Positions 62,723-64,000 of a DNA stretch of 64,000 nucleotides are shown here, piece by piece. The first letter of the stretch is position 1. Every line of letters begins with the position of its first letter. A program made the position numbers and the translations under genes. The stretch is from CAITNM01 sp021298215 (GTDB taxonomy: Bacteria > Pseudomonadota > Alphaproteobacteria > Paracaedibacterales > CAITNM01): positions 186,001 to 250,000 of the forward strand of contig JBKCOJ010000005.1 in the NCBI GenBank assembly GCA_046309815.1, in the 5' to 3' direction. A model generated the notes under the pieces. It had not been told where the DNA came from. It ran no database searches and saw only the letters and a program-made list of their open reading frames with translations.

Positions 62723-63436
62723 ATGAAAAACAGCAAAATTAATACAGCAATTGAGAAAATTAACACCATTAACACATCACAAGAAAAGATTTTTTCTACA
62801 TTTCAAGATATTTGCCATGATTTTAATATTGATTCCTTCGCTTTAGCTGTGTTTGCTGGAAAGCAAAGCCTCATAGATTCATTTTGCCTGCATTGCACTT
62901 ACCCAAAAGAATGGATAAGTCATTATCAAAATAGCCAATACCATCTTTATGATCCTGTTTTTGGAGCTTTACAGAAGGCTGCAGCTCCATTTGAATGGAG
63001 CACGCATAGTTTTAAAAATCTTCTACCGATCCAGCAACAGCTCATGAATGAAGCTTATGAGTTTGGAATAAAATTTGGCGAAACTATACCTCTTATACCA
63101 CATCCAACATTTCACGGATTCGTAACAATTATTAATCAACCTTCGTTACACCCAGAAGCACTATATATGCTCTCTTTCGCTGCTAATATGTGTGCCAATA
63201 AACTTACTTACATACGTAATACTCAAGCTATAAAACTATTAACAGAAAGAGAAACGGAAATACTTATTCAAAAGTCAGAAGGAGTTGCCGTCAAAACAAT
63301 TAGCCACAATCTAGGAATTTCACAAGCTACCATTACTTTTCATCTAAAAAACATTCGCAAAAAACTAGGCACGCAGTCGACTGAGCATGCCTTATTAAAA
63401 TTTACCTCGCCAAAGCAACCATCAAGCATCTACTAA
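62723..63436 (+). CDS. LuxR-family autoinducer-binding regulator (LuxR solo)
   Basis: The 237-residue protein has an N-terminal acyl-homoserine-lactone binding domain and a C-terminal LuxR HTH. Conserved pocket residues are Trp64, Tyr68, Asp77, Pro78 and Trp92, with the same mutual spacing as Trp57, Tyr61, Asp70, Pro71 and Trp85 of TraR; Gly119 is near the sixth. The HTH reads LTERETEILIQKSEGVAVKTISHNLGISQATITFHLKNIRKKLG. No luxI is in the window. ATG 62723 follows AAGAGAAA; the frame is open to a TTG 18 bases upstream. The stop overlaps that of birA (CTAA). Confidence 0.92.
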   Translation: MKNSKINTAIEKINTINTSQEKIFSTFQDICHDFNIDSFALAVFAGKQSLIDSFCLHCTYPKEWISHYQNSQYHLYDPVFGALQKAAAPFEWSTHSFKNLLPIQQQLMNEAYEFGIKFGETIPLIPHPTFHGFVTIINQPSLHPEALYMLSFAANMCANKLTYIRNTQAIKLLTERETEILIQKSEGVAVKTISHNLGISQATITFHLKNIRKKLGTQSTEHALLKFTSPKQPSSIY

Positions 63437-64000
63437 TTTGCATCAAATGCGTGATGCCGCTTAAAAATCTGACCATCTTCGGCTTGCACTAAAAGCTGAC
63501 CTTCGCCATCAATACCAATGACTTCCCCCCCTATAAACTCTGAAGCGCCCCAGCAAGAAATCGTATTTTGCGCAAATAACCACCATAATTCCTGTATTGA
63601 TTGAAAATTTTCCAAATCATCTTTTCCAATAGCATTAATAATTGCACATCTTAAAGCGTTTACGTCAACAGCCTTATAAGCTTGCAAATGAGTGGCTGGC
63701 ATCGCGGTATTATCTGGATGAGTAAATATATTAAGGCCAATTCCAACGTGTGCAAAAATTCCTTCTATTTCAACAAGAACGCCGCCCACTTTTTTATTAT
63801 TGCATAGCAAATCATTTGGCCACTTAAGACCTATTTGCTGATTAGGCAAGAAAGACTGAAGAATTTTTGCAAGAGTAACTCCTACCGAAATAGCAAGCCT
63901 TCCTGAGAGAGCTATCTTTGGCAGCAAAAAGGAGCCCGTAAGGAATAAATTTCCCTCAAAGCAGTCCCATTTTTTTCCTCTTTGACCTCGACCATGTATT
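63433..64000 (-). CDS. birA: Biotin--[acetyl-CoA-carboxylase] ligase, 5' part outside the window
   Basis: The open frame runs off the window end. The visible 189 codons begin in the biotin-binding loop (HGRGQRGKKWDCFEGNL, the GRGR.GR.W motif), go through the central domain with LKWPNDLLCNNKKVGGVLVEIEG and VGIGLNIFTH, and end in the small C-terminal domain GGEVIGIDGEGQLLVQAEDGQIFK. It attaches biotin to carboxylase carrier proteins. Whether an N-terminal HTH exists cannot be seen; many alphaproteobacterial forms lack it. The stop codon overlaps that of luxR. Confidence 0.93.
   Translation of the reverse strand, partial: IHGRGQRGKKWDCFEGNLFLTGSFLLPKIALSGRLAISVGVTLAKILQSFLPNQQIGLKWPNDLLCNNKKVGGVLVEIEGIFAHVGIGLNIFTHPDNTAMPATHLQAYKAVDVNALRCAIINAIGKDDLENFQSIQELWWLFAQNTISCWGASEFIGGEVIGIDGEGQLLVQAEDGQIFKRHHAFDAN

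Noticed and set aside
62575..62775. A 66-codon hydrophobic open frame on the minus strand across the luxR start
   Set aside because: It covers the luxR ribosome site and first codons, and its hydrophobicity comes from the AT-rich spacer; no ribosome site supports it.

Overview
The window is a contiguous piece of an AT-rich alphaproteobacterial chromosome. Several features point to that class: a CckA-type hybrid histidine kinase next to recA, an FzlA-like glutathione-transferase-fold protein, sdhC-sdhD-sdhA-sdhB order, GatCAB amidotransferase, a K+-independent type H+-pyrophosphatase, and a lumazine-synthase-like gene directly before nusB. The low GC, a stand-alone alarmone hydrolase beside a ProP-like transporter, an orphan LuxR protein and tightly packed convergent genes fit a host-associated member of the Holosporales/Rickettsiales type; that placement is inference. 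I saw no transposase, phage gene, CRISPR array or rRNA, and no stretch over 300 bases without a gene.

Layout. 1-4.6 kb: an acyl-CoA hydrolase, a dicarboxylate/amino-acid symporter, pgk, a zincin-like protein with an altered metal motif, and a lipoprotein. 4.6-11.5 kb: a DEAD-box helicase behind a structured leader, then the envelope operon rseP-bamA-skp-lpxD, which stops after lpxD. 11.5-24.6 kb (minus strand): an MFS gene, then the secE-nusG-rplKA-rplJL-rpoBC cluster with its usual RNA control sites, and tRNA-Trp. 24.7-32 kb: tRNA-fMet, tsaC/Sua5, a degenerate lumazine synthase, nusB, xseB, comEC, fzlA, tRNA-Leu, lptC, era and a small P-loop kinase. 32-42 kb: sugar transferase and deacetylase, hppA, an O-methyltransferase whose 3' end runs into a tRNA(CAT), prfA, yebC, an O-antigen-ligase-like protein, an MsbA-type exporter and HPF. 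42-48 kb: an apparent gene remnant, an exported metallo-beta-lactamase-fold protein, gatCAB, xthA, an IscA/ErpA protein, ssb and a small lipoprotein. 48-56.5 kb: TerC, the succinate dehydrogenase operon, a single-domain voltage-gated channel, an unknown secreted protein, waaA, a Trm112 protein and a Lon N-domain protein. 56.5-64 kb: cckA, recA, infA, a ProP-like MFS gene, a ppGpp hydrolase, a LuxR solo and the 3' part of birA, cut by the window end.

Much of the content is core machinery (transcription, translation, TCA cycle, LPS and outer-membrane assembly). LPS and envelope genes (lpxD, lptC, waaL-like, msbA, waaA, WaaE-like transferase, bamA, skp, rseP) are spread through the window. The most notable points are: the luxR/alarmone-hydrolase pair with a lux-box-like dyad between them; a three-way-junction leader before the helicase; a channel with an aspartate-rich filter and weakened voltage sensor; degenerate RibH and zincin proteins; and repeated tail-to-tail gene pairs that share overlapping stop codons.
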